A stretch of 64,000 nucleotides of DNA from Motacilla alba alba (Eukaryota > Chordata > Aves > Passeriformes > Motacillidae), in contig NC_052028.1 in the NCBI RefSeq assembly GCF_015832195.1, forward strand, positions 4,073,501 through 4,137,500, in the 5' to 3' direction. The translations under genes and the position numbers were made by a program. Of the stretch, positions 12,660 to 25,700 are shown piece after piece (position 1 is the first letter of the stretch; the number at the start of each line of letters is the position of its first letter). The notes below the pieces were generated by a model, which did not search any database, had not been told where the DNA came from, and saw only the letters and a list, made by a program, of their open reading frames with translations.

Positions 12660-12803
12660 AAATCTGAGCAACAACAAGATCAAGGAGATCCGGGAGGGCG
12701 CGTTCGACGGAGCCGCGGGCGTGCAGGAGCTGATCCTGACAGAGAACCAGCTGGAATCCGTGCATGGCCGCATGTTCCGGGGCCTCACGGGGCTGAAGAC
12801 CCT
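12660..12803 (+). CDS. SLIT3: SLIT3 exon: domain 3, two leucine-rich repeats
   Basis: 144-bp exon, residues 76-124, acceptor tccttccag, donor gtaagt at 12804, phase 2 at both ends. It encodes two complete LRRs in one exon: [20 protein letters not shown] then [20 protein letters not shown] and GLTGLKTL. The spacing of Leu/Ile and the Asn ladder (LSNNKI, LTENQL) fits the extracellular LRR consensus. VQEL and ESVHGR resemble SLIT3 rather than SLIT2 (NEILLTSNRLENVQHK, from memory). The exon is markedly richer in G+C, with CpG-containing codons such as GCG, CGG and GAC, than the AT-rich introns around it. No stop or frameshift is seen. Confidence 0.96.
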
Positions 12804-15248
12804 GTAAGTGAGAGCCCTGCCTTGTTCCTCCCTGGGCAGGCTGGGCGTGCTCAGGCTCAGCAGTGCCCGCTAAAACATCTGTTGTTACACAGCCAGTGCT
12901 ACTGCTGGGCCTTGAGGGTTTCAGTAAACCTCTAGTCCTGGGCAGGTTTGAGATTTATGAGCTATTTCTGTAAAATGGACAGATTTTCACAGGACTGACA
13001 TGATGGGGAGCCTGTCATGTGTCAAATTTGTGCACTTCCAGTCATTTAATGCTTTTATTATTTCGTTATTTCCTGTGAAACAAGATGTGTAGGAACGTGT
13101 TTGCTGTCTCCTTGTCCATCCTCCCACTGTTCCTCCACCCAAACTGGAGCTGTGATGAGAAAGAAAGGACTTGACTAGGTGGGGCTGTCAAGAAATAGAC
13201 TCTAGGAATCAAATTACAATTAAAATCTGCAATTTATTCATTAGCAAAAAAATACTACTTATGTTGCAAAGTATCATGACACAATTAGTACGGTCCTTAC
13301 TCAAGTGTAAAAAGAAATTCAAGTTTAATTTCAAGGACTTTGTTCTGTAATGACAAATATGGAACTTTTGCTGTTCCATTAACATTTTTTGTGGTTGCAG
13401 CCATCTGTTCTTCAATTTAATGTATGCACTTTACTAAGGGATTTGAAAATACTGCCCATAGATATTAAATTAATTTTTATACTGTAAAGCAGCCTGTGGC
13501 AGTGCTCCTAAACAAAATTCAGCATTTTTTAATAAAAAGATGCTTAACATTCAAGCTATCCTGCTGACCTGACCTACATTTCCCCTAGCTGATAAAGCAG
13601 TCTAAATACACACAGCATGATATGAGGATTTGTGAGTCTAAGTGTTCTTTCAGGAAGGGCACACAGTGCATGGTGAGCCATGATATGAAACCAAAGGGTT
13701 TGGCTTGAGGGACGTATATTGCTACCCATTAATTGACTTTCTTTCAGCATTAAAATTGTAATCTTTTGCAAAGGGGCTGCATTTGTCAGGGTCATGGTCC
13801 AGCTTTTAAAAGGCTGTATGTTCCTGCAATGTAAGAAATCACTGTGCAGGATATATTGGCATTCTAATTCATCCATCCCATCCTGCAGTTCTGCTGCCTG
13901 ATACATTCCATACAGGGCAGGAGAAGTATTTCCTGCTGCTGCTAAGCCACTAAGGGCCTTCTTCTCTCATTTACTGCCTGTTCATTTTAGAGCTTGTGCT
14001 CTTGACCTGGCAAAGGTGTGTCTCTGTGCCCTGTGGGTCTCTCCTGACACAGTTTCACCCCAGCTGCATTCCCAAAATTACAGAGACCGTGGTGCCTCTG
14101 GTGGTAACTGCCCAGAGAGCAGTGATGCAAGAGCAGCACCGTGCTCAGCCTCAAACAGGCAATGGCTGTGATGACACTGTCAGTGTTTTCCCAGCCATTC
14201 TAAACTCTCTCTGGTGATTTTCAGGTAGCTATTGATGTAGCATTTCAATGCCCAGCTGGCAGATACCAATCTGAGATTTAAATTCAAACTCCTAAGGGAG
14301 TCTGAATTTCCATTGTTCACTGCATGAGTTTGATACCCAGGAGTTAACCCTCCTCAGTTTGGAGGATCAATTCACTGCAACAGCAGCAGGAGCTGCATGT
14401 ATTTTGTGGGTCTTTGGTAGTGTGCTTTAATTACTGAATGATTTTTCACCTAAGTAGGAATATCACAACAGTGCAGTGATGTTTACAGACCCAGATATTG
14501 ATTGGCATGCAGTGTAACAAATACACATGAGCCCGTTTTGCAATGGAGTGAAACAAGATACTCCAGTCTTTGAGATTAATTGGTCTTTATTGTCGAGTTC
14601 ATTGTTACCATAACAACTCAGAGAGATGGATCTTCCAAAACACAGCACTGATTCATCTGGTACAAGCACCAAGCAAAGACCATTTTATAGAATGATTACT
14701 GGGTTTTGTCTTCAAAATTAATAATGATAATGACATTCCAGAGCCTGTGCCAGGTCTGGAAATCTTTCCAACGATATTCCTGGATTTTTGATGAGGATAC
14801 TGTTTTCTTCTATACTTTTGTAGTGTGGATTACATAAAACATCCAGGACATGAGCAGAAGTAATGCAGCCAGTATTGTTATTGTCACACTCTTCTGGCAG
14901 TCTTTCTCAAATGATCTCTGAAATACATCTCAGCCTGCTCTCAGATATTTATTAAATTGAGCCTTTAGTTTTTATCTCAGGTTTGTCACTAGTAATAACT
15001 TTAATTGCATATTGCTTTCAGATGTGCAGCTCCCATCAGCCTCTAATGTTGAGTGGAAGAGATGCATTTTAAATCCACAAGACCATGTTTACATGAACCT
15101 AACCCTCCTCTTGCTGTGTTCTACTTCAGCAATCAGTAAAAACAGAATGATTTCCAAAGCATCTCTTGATGCCCTTGGTAAAGCACCTCCCATCCTGAAA
15201 TTATAGCCCCTCCCAGTGGTTCCTAATTCCCTGTTTTAACCCTTGTAG
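12804..15248 (+). other. SLIT3 intron, 2.4 kb
   Basis: No repeat family, RNA gene or alternative exon was recognised. Short open frames (for example 13574-13906 on the minus strand) have no visible domain or biased composition. Confidence 0.9.
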
Positions 15249-15392
15249 GATGCTGAGGAGCAACTCTATCAGCTGTATAAACAACGACACCTTTGCTGGC
15301 CTGAGCTCAGTGAGGCTCCTGTCTCTGTATGACAATCACATCAGCACCATCACCCCTGGAGCCTTCAGCACTCTGGTCTCTTTGTCCACAAT
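15249..15392 (+). CDS. SLIT3: SLIT3 exon: domain 3, two leucine-rich repeats
   Basis: 144-bp exon, residues 124-172, acceptor cccttgtag, donor gtaagt at 15393, phase 2 at both ends. Two LRRs: [20 protein letters not shown] and [20 protein letters not shown] with TLVSLST. The LSLYDN motif is strongly conserved among Slits. Asn136-Asp-Thr is a potential N-glycosylation sequon. Like the previous exon it joins two repeats that are single-repeat exons in domain 4 of the same gene. It ends just before the LRRCT exon of domain 3. Confidence 0.96.
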
Positions 15393-18300
15393 GTAAGTTA
15401 TCTTTTTATGGGATGAACATGTCATGGTGCTGGTCTTCTGTGCTTTCCTTTTAAAAAAGTCAATGTTTCAGTTTATATGGAAAACCTCATCTAGGGAAAG
15501 AAAACTCCATCCTACTGAAATCACAGGTTAGGGGGATACAAGGTGTTATTTTTATTTTTTAAAAAAATTGGTTAGTGTCAGCTGCAGTGGCTGAAAACTC
15601 TTGGAGGTTGCCAGCCTCAGGCAGGATGACTGTGTTTTGCTGTGTCATAGCCCAGTGCAACGTGCAGGAGAAGGTCATGTAAAACAATTTCTGCAGATTC
15701 AAAGAGTGTAGCTTATCACACACTCAGCTCCCTGAAGCTGCTTTAGTGTCAGTAGAGTCTGATTTTGCAAGAACAGCTTTCTTGGATTTCAGTTAAATTA
15801 GTTAAACATCAGAAGTCTACTAGCTAATTCTTAGATTTTTAGAGCATCTGAAGAAGACAAAATAGTCAAGTGAATTTGAAAATCCCAACCTAAGCTTTAT
15901 TTTAATTCTCTTACACTTCTCAGTCATTCTTTGAAATATTTCCCATGCTTCTTAAATACTTTTAAATGGGTTTTTAGTGTGTCCGTTTTAATAAAGTACA
16001 GACTGATAAATATGGAAAGAAAGTCTGGCTTTTGTTTCCAGCTGTGAGAGGGGACCCTGGTGTTGCTGTTAATGGAAATTGTCTGTCTTGAAAATACAGC
16101 CTAATTGTCCAGTCAAAATAAACTCTCCTGAAACTGCATTTCAGGATTGGAAAGCATTTTTCATCATGTTTGGGCAAAGAAGGAAGTGTTGAATCTCAGC
16201 TGTTTTGTTGCTGACACTTTCCCTTGGCTGTGGCAACTTTTCACCAGCAAATCAGTTATCATTTTGGCATTAGCTCCATGCAGCATAAGGAACACAGAAT
16301 TTTCTTTCCTTTTACATTGTGCAGTCCCAAGAATCTCCTTGAAATTGATGGACAAAGAGAGAAACACAAGCAGATTATTTTTATTGACTGTTTTCAAGTC
16401 TCTGGTCAAAGCAAGTGGCACTTGCTGAAAGCTTGTTGTCACTGAGCTGCAGGCAGTGCCTGCTGCTCCTCTCAGGGGTAGCTGTGCTTCCCTCCGTGGC
16501 TCCCTTTGTGCAGGGACTCTCTGTGAAGCCCCTGCCTTGCTTTCATAGAATTTTCCTTGTCATAGTTTGTTAAAAAATAGCCCCCTTTTTTTTTTCCTCT
16601 GTGGGAAAAGATTGTTACACTTTCTAGCAAGAGCAATTAAAGCTGCTGCTAATTAGAATGCATTGCTTAGGCACTGATTTATAATCCTGTTGGTTCTTAG
16701 CTATGTCTTGGTGGAAGAGTTTGTTCTTTGACACATTTTCAGTCTGTGTTTGATCTACAGGCAGAAAAGGTGTGGTTTTGACTTCTTTAGACCCTGGGTT
16801 GAGGCCATGGTGATTTTTGCCATATAAATGCAGAATTCAGCTTTGTTCATTTCATAGCAGCACTCCCTTGTAGGTGGATTTATTGGATGACAAACACCAC
16901 TGAAGTTAGATGGTGTGACTGTTTTCCCTGTTCAGCCCACACTTTGGGAGCTAATCGGGTACTGTAATGCCTTACTTTTACATCTGTCAATGGGAGACAA
17001 AAATTCATGCAATGTTCCATTTCCATTTTTGTATTGGCATATTTGCAGCACTAAAGAACATTGTTCCTTTTGTTCTTACCCTTTGTGAGTCAGTCTCGTT
17101 GATATTCTCAAAACATGGACAGCTCTGAAAATAATACCCTATCTAATGATTTTCAATAGAGGAATAACATCTACTTGGTAGGAAAAACTGCAATTTTTAT
17201 TTTGTTGTTGGTCAAACTAGGCACTGTAGTATCTTAATTTGAAGCGCCCTTGCAGTTCTTCACACAGAAAATTCAGTCATGTCTTTTAGTACTTACACAG
17301 TCAAGGGAGATATTTGCAAGCAGAACTGCTTTTCCATGGATTATTATTAAAATAACTGCATAACTGCATAATGCCAGAATGGCATAAAACTATTCTTGTA
17401 TAAATTTAACCTGAATTCCAGAATATATTTGCAATCTAATTTCAAAAACATCCAGATGTGTTCCAGCATGTTTTTCTAACAGGTCACTAGAATCCATTTA
17501 AATAGTTAATATTCTATGACTTCTTTGTAATTTTGAAGAGGCACTTGTAGTAGGATATACATATTTCATTCCTCAAGACTTCTATTTCCCCTTGATTTTT
17601 AAAATATGTCTATGTCCTTGAGTAAACACTTCTGAGTTTAATGTTAGTACAAAATCTCTGCTAAAAGTTTGATTGCTGTATTTCTGTCTGAGTGGGTAAA
17701 TCACTATTGTATGTGTAGGAACTCTGATTATTACTGATGAGTTTTCACATCAATTTTTCTGCCCAACATTACTGTTTCTGATTTGAGAACTCCACTTGAA
17801 TAGTCAGTTTCTTCAGTAAAGCTTTGCCATATAATTAGCCTTTCCAGACTTTCAATTCCATTTCAAGTCAAGTAGGAAATCTCTTTATCCATGTGATGCT
17901 TTAAGGAGAGACTTCATCTTACATTTCTATCAAAAGCTGCATCACAGCCTTGCCATGGAAAGAGTATGTATGTAGGGACATTTGTGAACTTCATACTGCA
18001 TTAAAGCTAGAAATCCCTGCTCTGCACTTGGAAAAGGATAAAATCTAGATGTTGCTGAAGTGGCAGAAGGTCATGTGAAATTACTGACAAGATAAATTTG
18101 TCCTTTTTTTGCCTGGAGTGATTTGAATTTCTAAATGGGAGATTTATTTATTTATTAATTTTATCTGTAACAACCTATTTCTTTCTTACTTCCTAAGAAA
18201 AAGCATAATCCAACTTCTAAACTAAAAAGTCCAAACATTTTACATCACACATTAACTTGTGTTTGCCAAGGAGAAAAGGAGGCCTTGTGGATAGTTACAT

Positions 18301-20335
18301 TAAGTCAAAAAAATCTCTTCTCTCTAGACAGGGATAATTACTATTTTTTGATACGGAGCATTTTGTAGATGGAATGTTTGGGAAAGTTTTTGATAAGTCT
18401 TGGTAAGATGCTCTCTAGATGTTCCAAATGTCCTTTACCCTCAGAGCTGCTGGTTTTCCAGAAACCTGATTATACACACCTGCTGTTTGTTCCCAGTTGT
18501 AGATTATTCAATTCTGAGGGTTTGTGTCATGGAAGCAGTTCTGTGAACATGATCTCACTCTCTTCCATCAGTGGAACAAATGGCCTTTGAAGCACAGCCT
18601 CACTCGGCGTCGGCGGTTTAGACATTTGGTTCAGGCACTCTGCTCATGCCAAAGTGTATCAGCGTGGAAAATATACAAAGCATCCTGCATGTGGTGCCAT
18701 TATGGATTAAAGAAAATGGAAAACAATTCAGAAGGAAAGCAGCTAGAATTAGAGTACTGCTTTCAGTGCTTTTTTTGCACCTTCTGTATGAAGGCTCTTG
18801 TGTTGGTTTTCTCACCTTTCTGCTGCGTTTGAATCTTAGTGTGAAGCAGGTGGAGTGTTTTTATAACATTATGCGGAGTTTTCTGCTCCCCCCAGTTCTC
18901 CTTTCTCCACAATGTCCATAAGCCTGTGTTAAATGCACATGGGATTAACCCCAGAGCTCCAGGGCAGAGCAGTGATTGAAGGAGGCTGTGCTGCAGTGCT
19001 GAGAGCAGCTGTAAATCATATTGTGGCTGTGTGATTTTGGCCTAGAACCTACAGAATTTAGGAGCTGCTTTGGGTTTGCTTTCTTACTGCCCCACCTCAA
19101 TAGTGCCACATGTTTTTGTCTTCAGTACTATTGTTTTCTGAAGGAATTGTTTGCCTGAAGTCTTAATGTGATTTTGACTGCATATTTAGGTTTGTGAAAG
19201 CATCTAGTAAGTGAAGACTTAAAAGCTACTTCAGCTACTACACCTGCACTTGAAGTGCCTGTTTCTTGCCTTCAAATTTCTTGTCTTAAAAGATATGCTA
19301 TGAATTAAAGAAATTTCATTCTCGTATTTCTTTCTGTGCTACCAAAATACTAACTCTTGGGCACATTCATCCATGATGTGAATATTCCATCAATATTAGT
19401 TTAGAGACTTCATTTTCCATGCACAGGCCCTGACAGCTCATTCTTCTTCCGTGAGGCAGCCTCAGACTGAGGCTGTTGATTCTCCCTGTTTCTGTACATA
19501 GCAAAGACAGCTCTCCCTTTTTACCAGGGATCTCAGCCTCTTTCCTTCAGCTGAAGTTTAGTTAGGAAAGAGCTGCTGAGCCAGGCTGTGTTCAGGCTCC
19601 ATCTCTCTCATGGAGGTTTCAGATGATTGCTTTGGGGGCTGCACACCACAGCACCACGCCTGGGCTGCAGCTCTGGATGGAAGGTATTTCAGGAGCTGGA
19701 GCAAGATTTGAAGCAGACCCCCCAAAGTTCACAAGGCAGCAGAGCAGATGCTTTTCACTGCAGGTACCCAGACCTGAGAAATCTTCATAAATGGCTCAAG
19801 ATGACAGTGCTGCTTTATATAAGTATATATGTACATGTATAGCACTATCCTTGCTGTTTCAATAGGAGCCCCAAATTCAGCTTGCCAGTGGCTCCCTCCT
19901 GGCTCTGGTTTGTGTGGGCTGGGACAGAGGCAGAGGGAGGGCATGGGAATGCTGGGGCAGGTACATGGTCATGCTGAAGATCATGCACACGTGGGTGCAG
20001 TTTGTGAGGTGAGTTTAGACTTGGGTGTGAGCTGTAGCTTGGGTTGAATTCCATGATAAATCCAGCCCTGGTAGTGATGCAAGTATGTTTAAATAATAAT
20101 TTTAAGCACTTGGGTTTATAAACGTATGTTTATATATGCATAAGTATATATTTTTTTATTATAGTCCCAGCCCTAATATAAAACCTGCATGGAACTTTCC
20201 AGATCTGCAGGATGGAGAAGGGATCTCACAGGAACAGAGGAAAGAGCCTGGACTTGGAGCCCCTCATCTTTCTGTAGTTATTTCAGTATTTCTGTATGTT
20301 GATGTGTAATGGGATCATGTTTTGTTCCCTTTCAG
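15393..20335 (+). other. SLIT3 intron, 4.9 kb
   Basis: AT-rich intron with short (TTTA)-like stretches near 18146-18160 and a TATA-rich stretch near 20120-20160. No exon, RNA gene or recognisable transposon seen. Confidence 0.9.
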
Positions 20336-20499
20336 TAATTTGCTGGCTAATTCCTTTAATTGTAACTGCCATTTGGCCTGGCTGGGGAAATGGCTGAGGA
20401 AGAAGAGAATTGTCAGTGGAAATCCACGCTGCTTGAAACCCTTTTTCTTGAAGGATATTCCAATCCAAGATGTAGATGTCCAGGACTTCACCTGTGATG
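20336..20499 (+). CDS. SLIT3: SLIT3 exon: domain 3 LRRCT cap
   Basis: 164-bp exon, residues 172-227. The acceptor is ccctttcag, the donor is gtaaga at 20500, and the exon enters in phase 2 and leaves in phase 1. It encodes the C-terminal cap of LRR domain 3: Cys181 and Cys183 ([17 protein letters not shown]), Cys204 (GNPRC) and Cys225 (DFTC), the usual four-cysteine LRRCT pattern. WLGKWLRK and IVSGNPRC match SLIT3 best. Residue 178 is Ser where the LRRCT signature NP(F/W)xC normally has Pro. The basic stretch LRKKR may contribute to heparan-sulfate binding (inference). The length is identical to the domain 4 LRRCT exon at 42677-42840. Confidence 0.97.
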
Positions 20500-22655
20500 G
20501 TAAGAGAGTCCAGTTTGATTTGGCACTTGTGGTAATGTTGAGTAGGTTTCTCCCTACCAAGCACTGCTGCACGGGAAACATTTTGGTTTGCTGGTGGAAA
20601 AGGCAGCCACCTAGAGCTGAAGATCATCGTTCTCTGTCAGTGATACATTTTTGTTCTTGATTTCCAGTTTCTGAATTTCTGCTCTCTACACCTAAATATA
20701 AGAATTAATTTATTGTAGAAAAGTGCCCTGCTTTGTCTACTCCTCATGTAATTCTGGGCCTTCCTTACTCTCAGGTAACACTCTAAAACCAGTGGGAGTT
20801 GTGCTTGCTTGGAAAGTCTCTTAGATTTGGATACTGTTCAAGGTCACCAGTAAAAGGTGAATACAGGGAAATAAAAAAAGCCAAAAACCTTAGACATTAT
20901 TTGAAATGACTCAGTGATGCTTCATGCTTTGTTGGGTCTATGTGGGTTTAAAAGAAAATACCCTGACATTTCTTTCATTCTCCAGGTAGTTTTTGTCTTC
21001 TGGTCAAGCAGACTTTAGAGAAACTAGTAAGAACATTGCTTGATGAATGCCCTGCTAACTTGACTTGCAGCTTGTTGAGACTAGAGAGGCTGGAGGTGCA
21101 GTTAGTCATACCTCTAAAGAGACAATAAGAGTGATAGAAGTTCCCTACTTAGAGTAAAAATTAATTCCTGTCCTAGTCAAGCAATCTGGCAACAGGCCCA
21201 GGTTCTTGAGCTCAGAGCTCCAGAGACCCAAGTTTAGTCATAAAAGAATAATTCACTTTTAATTTGAGAGAAAAAAAGCCCCAAAACCAACCAAAATTCT
21301 GGTCCACAGACTGACATTCCACACTTGGGAGTAAAGAAGAATCCTGGTGCACGAAATGTCATTCCACAGTTGGGAGCTTTCTCTGTCAGGCAGTAACTTG
21401 GAGTCGAGGCAAATGGAAAGTAGGTGGTGGCAGGGTGTGAAACACAGAACACAGGGGAAAATTAAATATGCTGAAAAAACATGCTCTTTCTGCAGGTTTA
21501 TGAAGGACTTTGAATTTTGTTTCCAGTCATTAAACTCAGTGGGGAAGAAAAGAAAAAAAAAAAAAAATCTTCTCTGTTCTTCTGTAGTCTGGTGGTGCCT
21601 CCCCAGCCCTCTGAATGCAAATGATTCCTACCCATACAGTCAGGGGTAATTCTGTTATCTTGTACCAGAACTTCCAGTCTTTTTCTTTAATCTCAATGCT
21701 CATGGGTGCTTCCAGCAGAGAGAAGAAAGAACCAGATCTGTCTCAATTAGTCCTTGCGTCAGTTAGAAGAAAAGAGCAGGCTGGGAGCTCTGGGTCTGAG
21801 CTCGGGCTGCCCGTGCTCACACACAGTTGTGTGCTTCCCCTCCCTGTCATCCCCAGAATGTGCCACTAAGTGTTTCCTTTCACATACATCGTGATCCTGC
21901 AGCAGGCATGTGCCTTATGTTTTGCAAAGCCTGTTGCTTTTGGGGAAAATCCATGCTTTAATGTTCTTAGCTTCAAAGCGATGGTTTCTACTGCAGAAAC
22001 CCTATTGTTCTTCAATTACAAGATTTAATCTGCTGTTTATGGACCTTTGAAACCATTTTTGGGGAAAGTTGATATTTTTAAGTGTGCACAGATGGATTGC
22101 CAGCAGTTGGAAGTGTGCTGCTTCAGTTTGTTGTTTGCCTGGTTATCGCTGTTGAAAACAATGAGGCTTTACAATTCAGATCATAAACAAAGTGCCAGGC
22201 TGACTTTGAAAAGTAAAAAATAAGCATCTAAAAGCTGAATTTTAAAAAAGTCTTCCAAAAGGAGAGTACATAGGGAATATCATCTCTCTAGATGAATTTA
22301 GGGCAATGTGCTGGTCAAGCACTCCATTTCAGCTGGTGGAGGGAGGACTTGGGTTCATACATTGGATAGCACTATAATTTGCAGAATTACGAAGTAGGTT
22401 CTCCTTAGAAAAATATTTAAAATACATTAAAGAATATTTTAAAACATTTCTGTTCAGTTTAAGAGCTGTTCATGTTGCCTAAAGAACTTGCATGAGGGCA
22501 GGGTGATCCAAAGCATTGGATCCAGTGTAAAATGCTGTGATGGTTACCTTGGGTTCAGGCTGCTCCTCCCTGGTCCTTGTCACCAGTTATCTTCAGAGTG
22601 AGTGCCTTGGGCTGGAAGGCTGATCCCCTCACACTCTGCCTCTGTCCCTGTGCAG
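20500..22655 (+). other. SLIT3 intron, 2.2 kb, between domains 3 and 4
   Basis: Contains a 15-nt poly(A) at 21553-21567. ATTAAA occurs about 20 nt before it, which weakly recalls a retroposed 3' end but may be chance. Nothing else was recognised. Confidence 0.9.
21553..21567 (+). repeat. Poly(A) tract, 15 nt
   Basis: Low-complexity A-run with a preceding aagaaaag stretch. An ATTAAA lies about 20 nt upstream; no related gene was identified. Confidence 0.9.
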
Positions 22656-22788
22656 GTAATGATGAGAGCAGCTGCTTGCTCTCCCCTCCTTGTCCTTCCC
22701 AGTGTACCTGTGTGGACTCCGTGGTTCGCTGCAGCAACAAAGGGCTGCGGATGCTGCCCAAGGGAATTCCCAAGGACGTGACTGAGCT
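22656..22788 (+). CDS. SLIT3: SLIT3 exon: interdomain linker and domain 4 LRRNT cap
   Basis: 133-bp exon, residues 227-271. The acceptor is ctgtgcag, the donor is gtaagt at 22789, and the phases are 1 in and 2 out. The linker [11 protein letters not shown] (Cys233) is followed by an LRRNT cap with Cys239, Cys243, Cys245 and Cys252 ([20 protein letters not shown]), spacing C-x3-C-x-C-x6-C as in the domain 3 cap. Then comes [11 protein letters not shown], the lead-in to the first repeat. Domain 4 of Slits mediates homodimerisation and heparan-sulfate contact (family knowledge). The acceptor AG is directly followed by a second GT dinucleotide (gtaatg), which is exonic here because it is needed for the frame. 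Confidence 0.96.
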
Positions 22789-25700
22789 GTAAGTTACCTT
22801 TTACCTATCCCCTCTCTCGAGAAGTTCATCAAACTGCATCCTAGTGAGGCTTTGTGGGTCCGTGGGGGGTTTGCCTTTGACTTTAGTCATCTGTGCTCTG
22901 GTGCTTCCCGTATGTTCTGACCATTATTCTTATTCTTAATTGTCCCTTGACTGAATAAATCGCTTTGTAATGGGAACAGAGTTTATCTGTCCTTGCACCC
23001 ATTAATTCTGGGTGTAGGAACAAATGCATTTATTCGTATCAAATAATCCTGTAGTGCTTCTGTGAGAGCCTCAGCTCACAACAGGCAGTTTGAAGGGATG
23101 ATGAAAATATGTTCCTGAGTTACGCAGCTGTGTGCTAATTATCCTCTGAGGAGATTAAAAAAAGGAAAAAAAGGAAGATGGTGGTGGAAACAAGGAATTC
23201 TTTTCTCCAAACCTCATGAAATGCCTAAAATAACAGATAATTAGATTATACTGCAAAGTAAATTCATCCTAGTTTAGAACCATCTTTCTAGTTGTCTTTT
23301 CATCTACGCTTCACTAGGAGTTTATAGTGGATTTTCTTTCCATGGAAAGAAAATATCCTGGTGGAACTGCTTGGCTTAAGCAGTTGGCAGTAGAAATACT
23401 GAGCTTTTCCCCTTTAGGCCCTTATTCAAATCTATCCCAGGTGAGTCATTACTGAAACTTGTTACAATCTCATCAACATTTCTATGTGAAAATAATTGGT
23501 TGAGTTGGTTGGTATGTTTGATGAATTTTATAACGAACTAAAATCTGGTTCTGCTATTTTCTAGTACCTACTATTATTTTTACTCCCTTCATGGGGGGAG
23601 AATGGGGTTCACACTGTTTTTATCAGTGCTGTGGACAAATACAAGGCTTTGCTGGTGAATGCGGGTACTGGAAGTGCCTGGGGTAACTCAACATGAAAAC
23701 TGCATTAATGAATGCATCCTTGGAGCACCATTGACCAGGGTGTGGTTAATAGTGAATTGAATTGAAAAGCAATTCCTGGCCTGGATTCCTTTATATATTG
23801 CCATCAGTGTTACAAGGTCTGCAAGGTCATCTCTGCTCTGCTTTTGTTCAGGTTTCATTGCATTCAAATGTAGCTTGCCAGCAGTAAGGTATCACAGATG
23901 TTACTTTGATTTCCACTGCCACACTGAGGAATTTTATGTTTAAATTTTGCATATTGAGTTCTGCTGATACTATCTGATACCCTGATGACATAGCTTTCAC
24001 AAAGAGTAGAATTAATCTCACATTCTTAAAAACTGCTATATTTCTTAACCATTTCTTGGCAAATGAGGCAATAGCCTGGAAGTGAGCAGTTTGAGTTCAT
24101 GGGAGTTTACGTGACTGTCATCTTCAGTAGGAGCCTCTTGGCTGTGCAAAGCTCTAGTTCAGCTTTCTGCTTTCCATCCAGAAATGTGTCAGCAGAACAC
24201 AGACAGCCATGGACTGCCTGGCTCTGAATATTTCATATTCTGCAAATATAACCTTTGAATCTGTCCCAGCTGTCTCAAAATTCAATCCTGATCTCATTCT
24301 CCTCTCAACCAACATAAACTGAGCTCCTTATTTGTTTCTAAAGCAAAAGATGGGTTGCAGGTACTGAGGCATGAAATTTCATGTGTTTGTGGAAACTGTG
24401 ACGAGAATGAAGTAAGTAAATAAAAAATAATCAATCTTGCTTGCCTTTCTTCTGCTTCCAGATTGAGATAGAGATATTGTCCATAACCTGCTGTATCATG
24501 CAGGTTACAAGTTACCAGTGTGAAGTTGCACGTTTTTTTATTGTTCTGTGTTTGACAATTGCCACTGTTGCTGTGATAAGCAGCATCTCCAGTGGAGCCC
24601 AGCTTCTTGCCCCATCTTGAGGACAGCTGGAACCTGGCAGAGGGAGCCCAAAAGCTTCCTGGGCACAGGGTGGAAGAGACTTGCCTTGTTCAGTTGCCCA
24701 AGCCCAGAGTCTCAGGTGCCAAGGAGGTGACAAGGACATGCAGGACTCCTGTCCCTGTGTCCCACAGCTCCCTCCCTGGAGGAGGCCTGAGCAGGGACAG
24801 GATGCACAGGAGCATTTCAGTGCAGTTTTTATGAATGCATCAGTCTGACATTTATAACCTCCCATTGCTGATGTATTCACCTGCCAGGCACATTGGTCGC
24901 AGTGCTTTTTATTAAACTGCAGTGCTTTTGTGCAACATGGTTTAAGAAAAAGAGCTGTCAGGTATCTGCTTAAACCACTCTCTTGTGGCTGAATGTAGCC
25001 ATCTCATAAATTTCTTTAAATTCTCTTAGAGGTCTTAAAATAGTCTTAAAAGGGGAATCCTTTCCCTGTAACAGGTATTAAATAGCACTGTGCAAAAATA
25101 AGCGTATCTCTTTCACAGGCACATAGGGGGAATGTTACCCTTTCTGGGTCAAATTTCACTGTACACTCAGCAAAGAAGATCCCCAGCAAAGTTTTATTGC
25201 AGGGTGGACAGGAGACACAGGCCTGCTCCTTTCAGTGTTCACTCTGAGTTTCTGTTTCAATGTATATTTAGACAAGGCATGTGAAAACCATTATCTCCTT
25301 CACATTTAGAGCTTGGAATGATAGGAGACATCCCTGTGTTTGGTTTGTACCACCCTTGGGAGCAGGGATTACCTTGGCAGGGAAGGCTTCCATCTAGAAC
25401 AGAGCTGAAAAGATCACTCAGCTTTTTAGAGGAATGATGATGCAAGAAATTTCTATTTCCCAGTTTTTCCTTCAAAAATTGCCATCATCATGGGCGAGCT
25501 CACTTCCAGCTTCTTGGGAATAGGAAAATATTATGTTGTTTCTCGCAAATTCCTTCACTGTATATTCCTCCACTGTATATTTACGTACTGCCTACATTTT
25601 TTCCCACTGTTTGCTTGCCCTGAAGAGAAACTTTGGTTTTTTTGAACATGTTTAGTTTTCTGCTCCAGATGTTCAGAAGTAAAATGTTCCTGCAATGAGC

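Noticed and set aside
22656..22660. Alternative exon boundary using the GT directly after the acceptor
   Set aside because: Removing these bases would break the frame between Gly227 and the rest of the LRRNT cap.
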